Assembly: GCA_023399215.1 (NCBI GenBank) | Contig: JAEWQJ010000049.1 | Coordinates: 62,001-126,000 of the forward strand | DNA: 64,000 bases | Source of the DNA: Methanobacteriota archaeon | GTDB lineage: Archaea > Halobacteriota > Methanosarcinia > Methanosarcinales > Methanosarcinaceae | Direction of reading: 5' to 3' | Shown here: one piece after another, positions 61,869 through 64,000 of the stretch | Numbering within the stretch: the stretch's first letter is position 1 | Layout of the letters: every line of letters begins with the position of its first letter | Notes under the pieces: model-generated | The model's database searches: none | The model's input: only the letters and a program-made list of their open reading frames with translations | Told to the model about the DNA's origin: nothing | Position numbers and translations under genes: made by a program

Positions 61869-61885
61869 CCGGACAATGTGTCCGG
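61869..61885 (+). terminator. Hairpin terminator after EF-1 beta
   Basis: CCGGACA and TGTCCGG pair perfectly around ATG. It separates EF-1 beta from the tRNA gene 35 bp downstream. Confidence 0.6.
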
Positions 61886-61919
61886 AAAAACCATCTTCTA
61901 TATTCTCCTTTCTCCAAAA

Positions 61920-61991
61920 GGGCTCGTAGATCAGGGGAAGATCGTTACGTTCGCAACGTAAAGGCCGCGGGTTCGAATCCCGCCGAGTCCA
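61920..61991 (+). tRNA. tRNA-Ala (CGC)
   Basis: A full cloverleaf: acceptor GGGCTCG/CGAGTCC (one G-U pair), D stem GATC/GATC, anticodon stem TTACG/CGTAA with loop TTCGCAA giving anticodon CGC, T stem GCGGG/CCCGC with TTCGAATC, discriminator A. The 3' CCA is not encoded. Alanine identity is supported by the anticodon. It has no intron. Confidence 0.93.
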
Positions 61992-62044
61992 CTTAAAAAG
62001 TTTTGATTCTGTTTAAAATTTATAACAGTATATCAATACTGCTA

Positions 62045-62540
62045 TTTTTCAAATTTCACTCTGCACTTATCGCACTTTTGGGAGCAAGTCGTAGCCAGAA
62101 GTTTTTGTTCTTTCTCAGAAATCGTCTTCACTTAATGATCTGAAGGATATCCGTACTTTTTCAATAATCGTTTTACATTGACCCTTATTTTTGCCTGGAT
62201 ATTCTTCCGGAGAGTTCAGTCAACGCCTGCACTTTGCCGAATTATCTTGACAAGCTCGGCTGCCATGAGCCTTAATGTTTCATCACCAGGATTTCCGCGA
62301 TGCTTTTATTGTCAGCAAGAGCTTCATAAAAAGCAATTTCTTCACTATTCGAGCTTAATCCTTCATCTCTTTTATCATCTCTAATCCTTCCCCTCTTTTA
62401 ATCATCTTCACTGATTTTCTTTGCCAGATAGAGGAGGCTCTTCTACAGCCTGCACTGTGTCAATACCCCGATTTTTATACTCATTTATTGCACGCTCAAG
62501 TATTTCGGCAAAAGCTTCCCTTAAATTAACCCTGAATTAA
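62045..62540 (-). pseudogene. hsdR: Relic of type I restriction endonuclease HsdR, C-terminus
   Basis: Frames in succession read EAFAEILERAINEYKNRGID, EEIAFYEALADNKS, then after a shift MAAELVKIIRQSAG plus TLRKNIQAKIRVNVKRLLKKYGYPSD, matching the HsdR C-terminal DUF3387 region. Frameshifts and stops interrupt it. No hsdM or hsdS is near. It marks a lost restriction system. Confidence 0.7.
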
Positions 62541-62657
62541 ATTCCTGTGAAACCCGGTCTTTATTAATAAAATTAATATGTAATTGATGTGCAATATATT
62601 CTATACTAAACTTTGCAATATAATCTTAATTTTGAGAAAAGTGGGGGAAAGAATAAC

Positions 62658-63461
62658 TTGCTGGATAGCGAAGTAAGAAATCTCAGACATCCTGCCGAAA
62701 TACCTCTTTTTATTATCTGTCTGCTGATTAGTATTTTTATTTATGTCACACTAATGACAGTTCCACTTATATATCCTGACGAACTTGGGACTGAATATAT
62801 ACTGGTAGTTCCGGCAGCGATTGCATTTCTCTCATTTGTTTCCGGGCAGACCTATGGAGGAATGATGGCAAATGCGATCAAACTTTCAGAAAAGCAGTTT
62901 CCTGAACTCTATGAAATCATAAAACGCCTTTCTTATGAACTGAACTTTAAAGAAGTTCCGGATGCCTTTTTAATCCAGGGAGGTGGGCTGTTAAACGCAT
63001 TTGCTACCCGGCTGTACTTCCGAAAAAATTATGTAGTTTTTTACGCGGATATAGTTGAGGTCGCATACAGGGAAGGAGACTTTGATTCACTTGAGTTCAT
63101 TGTTGCTCATGAACTGGCCCACATAAAGGCAGGACATGTGACCCTGCTCTACAATCTTGCTATCTTTCCAATTGCTTTTGTGCCTGTCCTCAAGGACTTT
63201 TTATGGACTGCCCTGAGCCGTGCAAGGGAATATACTTCGGACAAAATTGCAATTCGGCTCGTTCCTTCAGGCGAAAAAGGGCTTATAGTTCTTTCAGCAG
63301 GCGAACACCTTTACAAAGTTGTTGATTATGAGGAATACCTTGAAACCACAATAAGTCCTGAAGGTTTCTGGGTCTGGTCTACCAATTTGTTTTCAACACA
63401 TCCTGCATTGCTCAGAAGGATCAGAGCCATAAACGAAGACAGGCCGGGAAAGATTTTTTAA
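62658..63461 (+). CDS. M48-family zinc metalloprotease (HtpX-like)
   Basis: About 268 residues with two N-terminal helices, the zinc site HELAHIKAGH (HExxH), and a third ligand Glu in SRAREYTSDKIAIR. A further hydrophobic stretch follows the active site (LLYNLAIFPIAFVPV). Members cleave membrane or secreted proteins in quality control. I chose TTG 62658 because GGGGGA lies nine bases upstream; a TTG 15 codons earlier has no site. It follows an hsdR relic. Confidence 0.82.
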   Translation: MLDSEVRNLRHPAEIPLFIICLLISIFIYVTLMTVPLIYPDELGTEYILVVPAAIAFLSFVSGQTYGGMMANAIKLSEKQFPELYEIIKRLSYELNFKEVPDAFLIQGGGLLNAFATRLYFRKNYVVFYADIVEVAYREGDFDSLEFIVAHELAHIKAGHVTLLYNLAIFPIAFVPVLKDFLWTALSRAREYTSDKIAIRLVPSGEKGLIVLSAGEHLYKVVDYEEYLETTISPEGFWVWSTNLFSTHPALLRRIRAINEDRPGKIF

Positions 63462-63518
63462 AGATAAATTTAAGAAATCTGTTGGAATAAAGCTGGAAAA
63501 TCGTACTCGTTTTCAATC

Positions 63519-63805
63519 TTACTCATTTTTCAGTAGTTCCGAAATGAAACTATCTTCTTCAGTCACATATACAACTCTCTGCACCATATCATCCCTTGCA
63601 TAAGCTCCTAATAGTGCTCCAAAAGCCTGTGGCTTCCGCCTATCAGACACATTTACAATTACCTGGTTGCTCCTGTCATGTTCTGTTCAATCAGTTCAGC
63701 AGCATCTTTTGCTATACTCACAGTGTCGTAGACTGCAGTATACTTTTTCTCAACTTCAATGTATTTTTTAGAAAGATAAATTATATTCGTGAGCAACACA
63801 GCCAT
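63519..63805 (-). pseudogene. Frameshifted CARF/DUF6293-like protein remnant
   Basis: A frame from ATG 63805 reads MAVLLTNIIYLSKKY, then AVYDTVSIAKDAAELIEQNMTG. It shifts at about 63678 to NQVIVNVSDRRKPQAFGALLGAYARDD, which resembles the central CARF-domain motif (a nucleotide-ring-sensing fold, where INVSGG(R/T)K is usual). It ends at 63519-63521. Later sequence is lost or beyond recognition. The remaining bases to 64000 hold no supported gene. Confidence 0.4.
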
Positions 63806-64000
63806 AGGTAATATTATGAAATAGTGGATTATAAACAATCAAGTTTCAAATAATAGTTTTCTTTAAACCAAAAAGGCTTTTATTCTCGAAATCCAAATGC
63901 AAAATAGATTAAGGCTTACGCAACGAACTGAAAACAATAGCATGAAATTGCAAAATCTCTAAGTTAATGTATTTGTGACAGGTTGGGGGATTTGTCGCAA

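Overview
The window comes from a methanogenic archaeon of the genus Methanosarcina. It carries a full F420H2 dehydrogenase (fpo) operon, coenzyme F420 and methanofuran biosynthesis genes, archaeal lipid genes (geranylgeranyl reductase, tetraether synthase), an archaeal EF-1 beta, TATA-type promoters and GGTG/GGAGG ribosome binding sites. The bacterial-type grpE-dnaK-dnaJ operon, NosD-like surface proteins and many short tandem repeats in long AT-rich spacers also fit this genus. The species is not decided here.

Layout. 1-10.95 kb: the 5' part of an MFS exporter, a DUF21 membrane protein, a twin-domain SagB-type oxidoreductase, a DJ-1/PfpI protein, a standalone TnpB with a probable omegaRNA end, a DUF92 membrane protein, a dihydrolipoamide dehydrogenase-like flavoprotein and a Trm5-like methyltransferase. 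10.95-23.1 kb: an accessory region with a decayed ORF, three exported surface proteins (a beta-propeller and two beta-helix proteins), an acetyltransferase, an HD protein, an NlpC/P60 peptidase, small membrane proteins, a GNAT enzyme and two MITE-like inverted-repeat elements.

23.1-33.4 kb, minus strand: fpoABCDHIJJKLMNO, the membrane complex that oxidises F420H2 and reduces methanophenazine while exporting protons. 34.4-44.3 kb, plus strand: a ferredoxin/phytoene-desaturase-like pair, then cofG, cofH, a second cofH and cofC (FO and F420 synthesis). A TetR regulator follows, then the radical-SAM tetraether synthase Tes and a ferredoxin/geranylgeranyl-reductase pair. This half therefore makes F420, uses it, and tailors the isoprenoid membrane around the complex.

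44.8-52.5 kb: two paralogous Trk potassium uptake loci, the second with intact trkA but a heavily deleted trkH. Between them lie a cupredoxin-like lipoprotein lacking copper-binding histidines, a solitary modA and a HAD phosphatase. 53.1-57.9 kb: a tnpB 3' relic, then dnaJ, dnaK and grpE with a small membrane protein. 58.2-61.1 kb: the methanofuran cluster mfnD-mfnF-mfnE, set among copies of a dispersed repeat. 61.3-64 kb: a zinc-ribbon protein, EF-1 beta, tRNA-Ala(CGC), an hsdR relic, an M48 metalloprotease and a frameshifted CARF/DUF6293-like remnant.

The signals least explained by ordinary annotation are: tandem amplification of translation-initiation regions at several genes; a chimeric 15-codon mini-ORF bridging fpoJ and fpoK; a shared TetR-type operator candidate at both the tes-side regulator and a distant exporter; and the two matched ferredoxin/flavoprotein modules flanking the cofactor and lipid genes.
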